Below, piece by piece: positions 26,221 through 34,854 of a stretch of 37,967 nucleotides of DNA. The notes below the pieces were generated by a model. It was not told the origin of the DNA. It ran no database searches and saw nothing but the letters and a program-made list of their open reading frames with translations. Each line of letters begins with the position of its first letter. The stretch's first letter is position 1. Source of the stretch: a virus. Both the position numbers and the translations under genes were made by a program. The stretch covers positions 1 to 37,967 of the IMG/VR virus record IMGVR_UViG_3300046411_000115; one strand, 5' to 3'.

Positions 26221-27930
26221 ATGGCTACAATAAATGGAAATATTTACGATTCTTTTGCTCCTGTTTCTTTTACACAATCAGCAAAAGATTTAAGTAGAAC
26301 TGAAAGGTCAAATTATTTAACAAGTGCTAATGTACCTAAAAGATTTCAAGTGAGATGGGCAGGAACAGGTTATAATGGTGTTACTATAAACGAAGCATAT
26401 GTGCCAACAAAGTTAAACGGAACTTCTAGCACAGGTGATATAATTAATATGGTTTTTTATGTTTATGCAAGTACAAGATATGAAAATGCTAATTCTGGTT
26501 ATCCATCAAATTTAAACAATTGGGACTTAGTAGCTACAATAAAAAAATCAAGAGATATAGCTAATAAACAATACAATAGCAATGCAATACTAAACAACCA
26601 AAGATTTACAGTAGATATTAGTCAGGTGTGTCAAGACTTATTATCATATAGTTTAGTGCCGATAAACAAAGGCACATGGCAAAACTCACAATGGGGAGGT
26701 ATGAATGGTGGTCAAACTAAACAAGACAATGTAACACAAAGTGTAAGTTTATTTAATGTTACACCAAATGGATCATATAGATATATTAAGGTAGTTGCAA
26801 AACCTGAAATACTTTTAGATAGTGGTTTAGTAGTAGAAGCTACAAATAAAGTTAATTTTCAACCAATAACAGTTATAAACTCAGTTCACCAATACGAAAA
26901 AGATGAGGTGTTTTTATTTAGTAGGTTTTTAGTTGGTAGTGGTAGTGGTGGTTTTTTAAGTTACTGTCCAAACAACAATAATAGCAATACAAATAAACCA
27001 ACACTTGTAAAACCTGTAAGAACTGATGAAACTGCTGAGTGGCTATACTTTTATATAAGACAAGCAAAAGCAGGTGGTTTTAATGTAGAAAGAGTAAACT
27101 TAAAAATAGAAACATCAGATGGGAACACTTTTTATGTAGATGACTTTTCTAGTAACTTAGAATATAATTCAAGCATAAGTCAATATTACATTGACCAAAA
27201 TAAAATGTGTGTTCAAAATGTATCAATTGATTACTTAAATAATAATGCTAAACAAGCTGATGGCACAACATATTCTGGTAATAAAATTACTGCATCTACA
27301 GATACATATACAATAAGTTTGTTTTTTGACAAAGTTGGTAGCACACCATTATTAATGTCAGAATTTAGATGGTACAAGGTAGATAGAGAAGATGAAAAAC
27401 TACCATACGATTTTGTAAGATTTCATTGGCTAAATAGAATGGGTGGTATAGATAGCTATACAGCTAAAAGAAGTGTACTAGAAAGTATTTCTATAAACAG
27501 AGATACTATAGAAACAAAAAGTGCAGATAGAACATGGTATCAAAATAGTGTAGATGGTTTAGGAACAACAATACCAGATGCAGACTACATATCTAATACT
27601 ATGAGAGGTGGTAATTTATACAAGGGTGGTAGAGAAGTATTAAATGTAAATGCACAAAAAAACAATAGTGTATATACAGAACCATTAAATAAAAACACAG
27701 CTAAATGGTTAAAAGAAATTATGACTTCGCCAAATGTATGGATAGAAATGGACACAGATGCTACTGCAAGAGGTAATAGTATTAATCCTTATCAAAGACC
27801 TTCTACAAAAGAATACATTCCTGTAATAATAACAAATAGTGATGTTGAAACTGTTAATCAAGAAGCAGGGTTAGTAAAGTTTAATATAGAATATACACTA
27901 TCGCATAAAGTACAAACACAAAGAAACTAA
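26221..27930 (+). CDS. Tail tip/baseplate structural protein
   Basis: 569 residues. Ser/Thr/Asn-rich and beta-dominated; an N-terminal region with RFQVRWAGTGYNGVTINE, a Gly/Ser hinge (LVGSGSGGFLSY, about 237-248), a middle region WLYFYIRQAKAGG and a C-terminal domain with FVRFHWLNRMGGIDSYT (about 400-416) and SVLESISINRDTIETKS. The last motif is common in tail tip proteins of flavobacterial phages. Ends TAATG with the next gene. Whether it is the distal tail protein or a baseplate shell cannot be told from sequence. Confidence 0.62.
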   Translation: MATINGNIYDSFAPVSFTQSAKDLSRTERSNYLTSANVPKRFQVRWAGTGYNGVTINEAYVPTKLNGTSSTGDIINMVFYVYASTRYENANSGYPSNLNNWDLVATIKKSRDIANKQYNSNAILNNQRFTVDISQVCQDLLSYSLVPINKGTWQNSQWGGMNGGQTKQDNVTQSVSLFNVTPNGSYRYIKVVAKPEILLDSGLVVEATNKVNFQPITVINSVHQYEKDEVFLFSRFLVGSGSGGFLSYCPNNNNSNTNKPTLVKPVRTDETAEWLYFYIRQAKAGGFNVERVNLKIETSDGNTFYVDDFSSNLEYNSSISQYYIDQNKMCVQNVSIDYLNNNAKQADGTTYSGNKITASTDTYTISLFFDKVGSTPLLMSEFRWYKVDREDEKLPYDFVRFHWLNRMGGIDSYTAKRSVLESISINRDTIETKSADRTWYQNSVDGLGTTIPDADYISNTMRGGNLYKGGREVLNVNAQKNNSVYTEPLNKNTAKWLKEIMTSPNVWIEMDTDATARGNSINPYQRPSTKEYIPVIITNSDVETVNQEAGLVKFNIEYTLSHKVQTQRN

Positions 27931-30659
27931 TGAGTAATATTACAATTGAATTATTAGATTATGTATATGATGGTGCTAGTATAGACTGGGATAAGAGTGT
28001 AGTTGGTGAGCTAGAAGTGTCTACACATTCTGAGTTCCCACTTTCTTTAACTTTTTCTATTTCAGATATTAGAGATATAAATGCTCGTAAAGGTAGCTTT
28101 AGTAAGACTTTTAAAATACCTGCAACAAAAAATAATAATCAATTATATAAGAGTGTATATATTGTAAATTCTACAACAACAAATAATTTATCAAGTAAAA
28201 AACCTTGTAGAATATTAATTAACAACTTATATTCTATTACTGGTTTACTACAACTTAAATCAGTTGGCTTAAGTGATAAACCACAATTTTATTCTTGTGT
28301 TTTTTATGGCGATAATGTTGGTTGGGCAACTGCTATTGGTGAAAAACTACTTAAAGATTTAGGAACAGATGGTGATGCTTGGGATAATTTAAAAGGTACA
28401 GATACTGGCAAAGATTTAGTAATAAACAAGACTGGCATAACATCTACTTGGGTACAAGATAGTGCTATTTATAAAAATCAAAACAATACAGCTAATGACA
28501 TACCTTTAGTTTATCCTGTAACTTCTTATGGTGATTTTAATGTATCTGGTATTGGAAGAACTATACAACTGCTTGAAACTGCCAAAGAATATTTAGGACA
28601 GTCTAATAATAAGGTTGGTTATGTAGGAACAAATAACTCAGGGTTTGACTATGGAACACCTGATCCTGTAGTAGATTGGCGACCTTGCCTATGGGTATAC
28701 GATGTATTTAAAGAAATATTTTTACAGTCAGAATACACATTAGTTTCAAACTTTGTAGAAACAGATATGTTTAAGAGATTGTTGTTTGCCTTACCTAATT
28801 TTAAGTATAATAATCCTGATGTTAGATATGATGCTAATTCTCTACAAGGTAGGTTTAATGCAAATCGTAGTGCAAATTCTGCTAGAGTTTTTAATAATAA
28901 CAATAATCCTAAAACTACATCTTTTACAAATAGTGCTGAAGCATTAGTATTTGATGAGGTTATATATCCTTATGGAACAACAGCAGGTAGTGGTGGTGGT
29001 ACAGGTGGTTTTAATACACCTTTAAATGGTGGTAATGCTTATAATACTGGACAAGATATATGGTATGCACCAGAATATGGAAGATATGATATAAAGCTAG
29101 AAAATTGGTCAATGAATTTTAAAGATTTTTATAACACACCAAATTCAGGAACTTTTAATAGTATGGACTTGTTGTTTAAATATGTTAGGGTACAGGTACA
29201 AAAACTAACAGTAGGTCAAACACATTGGCAAGATTTAGGTTTTGCAGAAGGTGCAGTAGACTTGGCATTGTCAGCAGGAGGAACACAGGGTAGTGGTGGT
29301 TCAGGTTCTTTAATAGACTATACAGCAGAAATAGATTCTTTTGAAATAGCACAGTATTTAAACAAAGGAGATCAAGTTAGACTTCATGTAAAAGTTTTAG
29401 CAGAGCCAGTTACAAGTGGTTCTTCTTTTACAGGTACTATTACAGGTACATATCAATTATTTGCTCAACACAATACTAACATAGAAGCTAGAAATGGTAT
29501 TTATGATATAGCTTTCCAACCTGACTTTACACAATATGGACAAACATTTGATTTAAAAAATGTCATTAATAAAGACTATAAACAAATAGATTTTATTAAA
29601 GGTGTTGCTCATGCTTTTAATCTACAATTCACTTCTGATGAAGCATCTAAAACTATTTACATAGAACCATTTGACACTTTTTATCAGCCATTGTCTGAAG
29701 CTATAGATTGGACAGATAAATTAGATATTGGTCAAGAAATACAAGATAAGTGGCTAAATGTAGATATAAAAAGAGATGTGGTTTTTAAATACAAAACAGA
29801 TAGCAATGATGAAAAAGTTAGACAAAGAAGTATAGATTACTTTAAAGAAATAGAAGATGAGTACCCATATTTTGAAACATTATCTGATGAGTTTGAAAGA
29901 GGTACATCTACTTTTGAAAATCCTTTTTTTGCAGGTACTTTTAATGCTAAAGATTTAGATACATCGCCAAATTCTTTTACACCACCATACATATCTTGCT
30001 TGTGGCAAGAAAAAGAAGAGAAGGGTTTTATATCACCAAATGATTATGCTAGACCAGATAAAGGTTTTGAGTTTTTACCTAGACTTTTATATTGGAAAAA
30101 CTATACTGCAAGTGGATTGAATTTTGATACTGGTAAAATTGCAACAGCACAGTTATGGACAGGTAAAACAGAAACTATAGCAGCAAATTTAGGTTTATCA
30201 GGCACTAATGTATTGTCTGATAGATACCCACAAGCAACATCTGTAAATAGAGATGACAGTACAAGTCCTATTTTAACATATGGTAATGTCTATGTAAGAG
30301 ATTTTGATGATGTTAATGATACTTATAGTGCATATGAGTATGGTAAAGGTTTATACGAAACGTATTATAAGCAAATGATTGAAATGTATAAATACAATCC
30401 AAGAGTAAGAGTAGCAAATCTTAATTTAAAGATTAGTGATATAGCTAATTTAGATTTTAGAAAGTTAATTTATTTAGATGGTGTATATTGGAGAATAAAT
30501 AAGATTTCAGATTATATGCCACAATCTAACTCCACAACAAAGGTAGAGCTAATAGAGTTTCCTCTTTTAGGTGATTTTGCTGCATCTATACCAACTGTAA
30601 ACTCTAATGATGGTAGTTGGTCAAATAGTCCAACATCTTTTAATATTTATGAATTTTAA
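27930..30659 (+). CDS. Tail tip hub / tail-associated protein
   Basis: 909 residues. Residues 40-65 carry LSLTFSISDIRDINARKGSFSKTF followed by KIPAT, the signature opening of Bacteroidota phage tail hub-like proteins. The middle part is rich in Gly/Ser/Asn loops (GGTGGFNTPLNGGN, about 353-366), and the C-terminal half (YKQIDFIKGVAHAFNLQFTS, about 551-570, and WTDKLDIGQEIQD) resembles phage tail-lysozyme hub domains in layout, but no lysozyme motif is present. It follows directly in the tail operon (TAATG overlap). Likely forms the central tip that meets the cell. Confidence 0.65.
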   Translation: MSNITIELLDYVYDGASIDWDKSVVGELEVSTHSEFPLSLTFSISDIRDINARKGSFSKTFKIPATKNNNQLYKSVYIVNSTTTNNLSSKKPCRILINNLYSITGLLQLKSVGLSDKPQFYSCVFYGDNVGWATAIGEKLLKDLGTDGDAWDNLKGTDTGKDLVINKTGITSTWVQDSAIYKNQNNTANDIPLVYPVTSYGDFNVSGIGRTIQLLETAKEYLGQSNNKVGYVGTNNSGFDYGTPDPVVDWRPCLWVYDVFKEIFLQSEYTLVSNFVETDMFKRLLFALPNFKYNNPDVRYDANSLQGRFNANRSANSARVFNNNNNPKTTSFTNSAEALVFDEVIYPYGTTAGSGGGTGGFNTPLNGGNAYNTGQDIWYAPEYGRYDIKLENWSMNFKDFYNTPNSGTFNSMDLLFKYVRVQVQKLTVGQTHWQDLGFAEGAVDLALSAGGTQGSGGSGSLIDYTAEIDSFEIAQYLNKGDQVRLHVKVLAEPVTSGSSFTGTITGTYQLFAQHNTNIEARNGIYDIAFQPDFTQYGQTFDLKNVINKDYKQIDFIKGVAHAFNLQFTSDEASKTIYIEPFDTFYQPLSEAIDWTDKLDIGQEIQDKWLNVDIKRDVVFKYKTDSNDEKVRQRSIDYFKEIEDEYPYFETLSDEFERGTSTFENPFFAGTFNAKDLDTSPNSFTPPYISCLWQEKEEKGFISPNDYARPDKGFEFLPRLLYWKNYTASGLNFDTGKIATAQLWTGKTETIAANLGLSGTNVLSDRYPQATSVNRDDSTSPILTYGNVYVRDFDDVNDTYSAYEYGKGLYETYYKQMIEMYKYNPRVRVANLNLKISDIANLDFRKLIYLDGVYWRINKISDYMPQSNSTTKVELIEFPLLGDFAASIPTVNSNDGSWSNSPTSFNIYEF

Positions 30660-30661
30660 TT

Positions 30662-30841
30662 ATGTCTAAAGTAAAAGAAGAAATAACAAATAGTGGTGTA
30701 CCAAATAGAAGTGGTTTAGAGGTTTATATGACTGTAACTATAAACTCTCAAGAATTTCTAATACCAATTGTAGCTGAAGATAAGTTTGGCAATGCACATA
30801 AAGTATTAAGAAGAAACTTAAATAACAAAGTGTCAAGCTAA
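30662..30841 (+). CDS. 59-residue protein between tail tip and neck genes
   Basis: ATG 30662 two bases after the tail hub stop. Hydrophilic, with a strand-rich middle: LEVYMTVTINSQEFLIPIVAED (about residues 19-40) then NAHKVLRRNLNN. Its TAA overlaps the ATG of the next gene (TAATG). No family recognised. Translation coupling on both sides suggests a small virion or tail-assembly component. Confidence 0.6.
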   Translation: MSKVKEEITNSGVPNRSGLEVYMTVTINSQEFLIPIVAEDKFGNAHKVLRRNLNNKVSS

Positions 30842-31350
30842 TGAAGTTTAATAATACATATAAAGAATTTAGTAAAATATCAAAACTTATTATTAAAGAT
30901 TTAAGAAATCAACTAAAAGAACAAAAACACATAGCTTCTGGTAAATTAAGTAGAAGTTTTACTGGTGTTCAAGAAAAAATAAGTGGCGATAATATAATTT
31001 TAAATATAACATCTAGTAAGGATTATTGGAGAGTTGTAAATGATCCAAATGTAGCTTTTACTGTAAATAAACAAAACATTATTAGATGGGTTAATAAAAA
31101 AGGACTAGATAGAAATTTTGCTAATGCTATATATAAAAGATTAGCTAGAGGTATATATGGTAAAGAAAAAGAAAAATACGTTTATTGGAAAGAGGGTAAC
31201 AATATACAAAGAACAAACTTTGCAGGTATTGTTGCAAAAGAAAATTCACAAAAAATAGGAGAACAACTTGCGCAATCTATTGGAGATGATGTAGCAGATA
31301 TGATAAGAAAAAAATTAAGAGAAACAAAAACACAAGCACAAATAAGTTAA
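30841..31350 (+). CDS. HK97 gp10-like neck/tail completion protein
   Basis: 169 residues. Pattern IASGKLSRSFTGVQ (about 31-44), IILNITSSKDYWRVVNDP (about 51-68) and FTVNKQNIIRWVNKKG (about 72-88) corresponds to HK97-gp10-like proteins, which cap the tail tube and join it to the head. In that family T/SG-K/R-L-x-x-S begins the fold and the Y...V..G turn follows. It is more basic and longer at its C-terminus (MIRKKLRETKTQ). Precedes the tape measure gene, a usual place. Confidence 0.7.
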   Translation: MKFNNTYKEFSKISKLIIKDLRNQLKEQKHIASGKLSRSFTGVQEKISGDNIILNITSSKDYWRVVNDPNVAFTVNKQNIIRWVNKKGLDRNFANAIYKRLARGIYGKEKEKYVYWKEGNNIQRTNFAGIVAKENSQKIGEQLAQSIGDDVADMIRKKLRETKTQAQIS

Positions 31351-31353
31351 ATT

Positions 31354-33993
31354 ATGGCAACAAATACAGAAAAGATAGTAGTACAGGTAGTCGTTAAAGG
31401 ACAAGGAGATTTAAAAAATTTAGAAAGTCAAACAAATAAAACAACTTTAGGTTTTAATAAAATGACTGCAGGTATAGTGGGTGCAGTTGCAACATTTAGA
31501 CAAATAAATAAAATTGTTTCAGATTCTGTAAAAACCTTCAGAGATTTTGAGTTTCAAATGGCAAAAGTAAAGGCTATAACAGGAGCTTCTAATAAAGATT
31601 TTTTAAAGTTAAGTAAAACTTCACAAGAATTAGGTAGATCAACTTTCTTTACAGCTCAACAAGTAGCACAACTGCAAACAAACTTTGGTAAATTAGGTTT
31701 TTCTACTAAAGAAATATTAAAAGCACAAAAAGCTACTCTTAATTTAGCAACAGCAACTGATACAGATTTAGCAAGAGCTGCTATTGTGGCAGGAGCTGCT
31801 GTAAGGGGTTTTTCATTAGATGCTAGTGAAACACAAAGAGTAGCTGATGTTATGGCAGTAGCATTTACAAGTTCTGCTTTAGATATAGAAAAGTTTCAAA
31901 CATCTATGACAAAAGTTTCTCCAATTGCAGCAGGGGCAAATATTAGTTTAGAAGCAACAACAGCAGTTATGGGAACATTGACTGATGCAGGTATTGAAGC
32001 ATCTATTGCAGGTACATCATTAAGAAACATATTTTTAAAAATGCAAGACCCTGCTTCTGATTTGTCAAAACATTTAGGTTTTACAGTAAACAGTTCAGAT
32101 GATTTACAAAAAGCATTAAAACAACTTAATGATGAGGGTTTGTCAAATGCTCAAATGATGCAGCTTGTTGATTTAAGACAAGTAGCAGCTTTTCAAACTA
32201 TGATAAATGGTTCAAAAAACATTTCTGATTTAACTTTTGAATTAGAACAAGGCACAGGTGCTGCTGATGAAATGGCAGGTATAGTAGGAGATAATTTAGA
32301 AGGAGCATTTAAAAGATTAACATCTGCATTTCAAGGTTTACAAATTGTAGTTACTGAATCTGTATTTGGTAAAGGTTTGCAGGAATTTATAGATGGTACA
32401 GCTAAATTATTTAACAATTTTACTTCTTTTATAGAAGAACCAATAGAAGAAACTTTGGATAAAGATAGAATTGCTATGAATGCTTTAGCAATGGAAACTA
32501 TGCAACTAGCAGAAGGAACTGATGAAAGAAGGTTAGCCATTATAGAATTACAAAAAAAATATCCTGAATATTTTGCTAATTTAGATTCTGAAAAAACAAA
32601 AAACGATGAATTAAAAACTTCATTAGAATCAGCAAATGAACAATACATACAAAGAATTGTTTTAAGAAAAAAAGAAGCAGAGATGGCTGCTGTTGCTGAA
32701 CAAGCAGCAGAACAATTTAACATAGCTGATGAGGAAAGTAATAAAGCAAGACAAGCAGCAATTAAATTAAACGAAGACTATAGTTTAGGTTTAGACATTT
32801 CATCAATGTCTTTAGAAGAAGCTAGAAAAGCTGTTACAAACTTGATGGTAGCACAAAGTGATTACACAGATGATGCTGATCCTACACTATTGACTTTAAC
32901 AAAATCTGCAAAAAAAGCTGAAGTTGCTAAAAAAAGATATGATGATTTAACTGTTGCAACAGGAGATTTAAGAGATGAATATAAAAAATTAAAAGATGAA
33001 TTTGGTTTTAAAGATGATGAAGAAACTACAACTACTACAAATAATGGTGGTGGTGATGGCTCAATAATAGACAAATTTGCTGAAGAAACTGCATTATTAG
33101 AACAAAAACTAAGACAAGATTTAAACTTAGAAAAAGAAGCATTACTTGAAGGTACAATAGATAAGGAGTTGTTTGATTTAATTAAATTTGAACTAGAACA
33201 GGCACATTTGCAAAAAATGTTAGATTTAAGTCTTAAGTATGGTGAAGATACTTCTGCAATACAAAGTCAAATGTTAGACAACGAAATAAACAGAATTGAA
33301 ACTGTTGCTAAAGCAGAAGCAAAAGCAAATTCAGATGCAGAAAAAGACAGAAAAAAACAAATAAGCGACTTAGATAGTTTAGGTAAATCTCTTATTACAA
33401 TGGCAGGAGAAGAGAAAAAACTTCAAGGTATTAAAAAACTTGGTATTAAAGTTACTGCTGCAGCTACATTAGCTACAAATTTAAACACTATAGCAAATGC
33501 AAAAAATGCTATTACTAAAGCAGCAGGTGAACCTTTTCCTGCTAGTTTAATTGCAATAGTATCTGTTTTAGCTGCTATGTTAAGTGCAACAAAATCTGCT
33601 CAAACCATAGCTGAATTTGCTAAAGGTGGTATGATTGAAGAGTTTGCAAATGGTGGTATGGTTCATGGCAAATCTCATGCAAATGGTGGTGAGAAGTTTG
33701 CAGTAGGTGGTAGAGTAGTAGAGTTAGAAGGTGGTGAAGCAGTAATAAATAAACGTAGTACATCTATGTTTAGAAATCAATTATCTGCAATGAACGCAGC
33801 AGGTGGTGGAGTAAAGTTTGCTGATGGTGGTTTAATGAATATGCCATCGTTTGCACAATCACAATTTAGTGCAACAAGTCAAGCAGGTATGATGGGTGCA
33901 ATAGGACAAGGAGGAAGGGTAGTAGTAGTAGAATCAGATATTTCTACTGTACAAAATACTGTTTCAGTTATAGAAGCAGAAGCAACAATTTAA
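31354..33993 (+). CDS. Tape measure protein
   Basis: 879 residues. TP901-type core: FEFQMAKVKAITGASNKDF (about 67-85), STFFTAQQVAQLQTNFGKLG (about 97-116), AAGANISLEATTAVMGTLTDAG (about 191-212). Extended coiled-coil regions with a Thr/Gly break (TTTTNNGGGDG, about 554-564), a hydrophobic helix (ATLATNLNTIANAK... AMLSATKSAQTI, about 705-755), and C-terminal Gly-rich motifs KGGMIEEFANGGMVHG, typical of phage tape measures. Length controls tail length; at roughly 1.5 Å per residue this would suggest about 130 nm (inference). Longest gene of the tail module. Confidence 0.88.
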   Translation: MATNTEKIVVQVVVKGQGDLKNLESQTNKTTLGFNKMTAGIVGAVATFRQINKIVSDSVKTFRDFEFQMAKVKAITGASNKDFLKLSKTSQELGRSTFFTAQQVAQLQTNFGKLGFSTKEILKAQKATLNLATATDTDLARAAIVAGAAVRGFSLDASETQRVADVMAVAFTSSALDIEKFQTSMTKVSPIAAGANISLEATTAVMGTLTDAGIEASIAGTSLRNIFLKMQDPASDLSKHLGFTVNSSDDLQKALKQLNDEGLSNAQMMQLVDLRQVAAFQTMINGSKNISDLTFELEQGTGAADEMAGIVGDNLEGAFKRLTSAFQGLQIVVTESVFGKGLQEFIDGTAKLFNNFTSFIEEPIEETLDKDRIAMNALAMETMQLAEGTDERRLAIIELQKKYPEYFANLDSEKTKNDELKTSLESANEQYIQRIVLRKKEAEMAAVAEQAAEQFNIADEESNKARQAAIKLNEDYSLGLDISSMSLEEARKAVTNLMVAQSDYTDDADPTLLTLTKSAKKAEVAKKRYDDLTVATGDLRDEYKKLKDEFGFKDDEETTTTTNNGGGDGSIIDKFAEETALLEQKLRQDLNLEKEALLEGTIDKELFDLIKFELEQAHLQKMLDLSLKYGEDTSAIQSQMLDNEINRIETVAKAEAKANSDAEKDRKKQISDLDSLGKSLITMAGEEKKLQGIKKLGIKVTAAATLATNLNTIANAKNAITKAAGEPFPASLIAIVSVLAAMLSATKSAQTIAEFAKGGMIEEFANGGMVHGKSHANGGEKFAVGGRVVELEGGEAVINKRSTSMFRNQLSAMNAAGGGVKFADGGLMNMPSFAQSQFSATSQAGMMGAIGQGGRVVVVESDISTVQNTVSVIEAEATI

Positions 33994-34003
33994 AATTAAA
34001 CAA

Positions 34004-34198
34004 ATGTTTGTTAATAAAAAAACAAAGTTAGAAAGATTATCTATTTGTAAAAAATGTACTTTTTACAGAAATTTTTTGATGCTTAAAAAACCAGTAATAA
34101 ATTGGGGATCAAGATGTGCTAAATGTTCTTGTTTTCTAGATGCAAAGACATCTCTCTCTGCAGACTGGTATGGTAAGTGTCCAGAAGGCAAATGGTAA
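34004..34198 (+). CDS. Small Cys-rich zinc-binding protein
   Basis: 64 residues. Cys pairs SICKKCTFY (about 13-21) and RCAKCSCF (about 37-44) plus a late C near residue 60 (KCPEGKW) make two zinc knuckles; family resembles DUF6171-like phage ribbons. Ends in W. No membrane segment. Its position after the tape measure is common for such proteins in flavobacterial phages; function unknown. Confidence 0.65.
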   Translation: MFVNKKTKLERLSICKKCTFYRNFLMLKKPVINWGSRCAKCSCFLDAKTSLSADWYGKCPEGKW

Positions 34199-34211
34199 TT
34201 AAAATAACAAT

Positions 34212-34493
34212 ATGAATTTACAAGAAATAGCTAAATCTGTTGATAAGACAGACAGAGAGCTTATGATAAAAGCTGTTGAAGAAAACAGAAGTTACAAAGC
34301 AAATTTTAGCCAACACAAAGGAGAATGCATAAACAATATGTATAGTTTGTGGCATAAATATTTTCCTACACAAAAACAAGACATAAATTGTTCATCATGT
34401 AGAAATGCAGTCGTAAAGTTCTGGAACACAATGTGTGAGGTATGGCTAACAGAAAACACTAAGAAAAAAAAGAATGTCAAAAAGACAAAATAA
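34212..34493 (+). CDS. Hypothetical protein with CxxC and Lys tail
   Basis: 93 residues. Helical N-terminus, Cys residues at C39 and in INCSSCRNAVVKFWNTMC (about 58-75), and a Lys-rich end KKKKNVKKTK. The pattern CSxCRNxxxxFW is seen in small phage proteins of unknown role. Overlaps the HTH gene by 20 nt. Confidence 0.55.
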   Translation: MNLQEIAKSVDKTDRELMIKAVEENRSYKANFSQHKGECINNMYSLWHKYFPTQKQDINCSSCRNAVVKFWNTMCEVWLTENTKKKKNVKKTK

Positions 34494-34797
34494 AGTAGAT
34501 GTAGTTTTTGATTATTTAGAGTTATTAGATATTGAAATTTCTAAAAGGTTCGGTGAAACTGCCACACCTAAAGATATTTTAAAACACTTAGTAGAGAGGG
34601 GTATGGTAGAACCTAAGCGACTAAGAAACTATATGATTATAGCAGACTTTGACAGAAGGTTATCTTTTAATAAAGGCAACAGAACACACACCTTTATGGA
34701 CTTATCACATAAATATAAGATAAGTGAAAGTCAGGCACAAAATATAGTATATAAATACAGAAAAAAATCAAGAGCATCTGAGAATATCTCTTACTAA
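34474..34797 (+). CDS. HTH protein before capsid operon
   Basis: 107 residues. C-terminal THTFMDLSHKYKISESQAQNI then VYKYRKK (about 70-98) is a helix-turn-helix with the recognition helix SESQAQNIVY, like Mor-type activators; the N-terminal part (VVFDYLELLDIEISKRFG) could dimerise. It lies just above the leaderless promoter and DnaA-box-like site of the prohead protease gene, so a late transcription activator is plausible. Confidence 0.6.
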   Translation: MSKRQNKVDVVFDYLELLDIEISKRFGETATPKDILKHLVERGMVEPKRLRNYMIIADFDRRLSFNKGNRTHTFMDLSHKYKISESQAQNIVYKYRKKSRASENISY

Positions 34798-34802
34798 AAG
34801 TT

Positions 34803-34811
34803 TTTTCCACA
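34803..34811 (+). promoter_or_regulatory. DnaA-box-like 9-mer
   Basis: TTTTCCACA, fitting TTWTNCACA, 30 nt upstream of the -7 box at 34842. Second copy (minus strand) at 15916-15924, also beside a late promoter. Confidence 0.35.
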
Positions 34812-34841
34812 AATTAGGTAGATAAAGTGTCAATTAGATTC

Positions 34842-34849
34842 TAATTTTG
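34842..34849 (+). promoter_or_regulatory. -7 promoter box TAATTTTG, leaderless layout
   Basis: Ends five bases before ATG 34855. No TTG at the usual upstream distance, so an activator is likely needed. Drives the prohead protease-capsid operon. Confidence 0.5.
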
Positions 34850-34854
34850 CAGGT

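Noticed and set aside
32331-32723. 130-codon minus-strand ORF opposite the tape measure gene
   Set aside because: Antisense shadow of a long coiled-coil gene; composition not protein-like.
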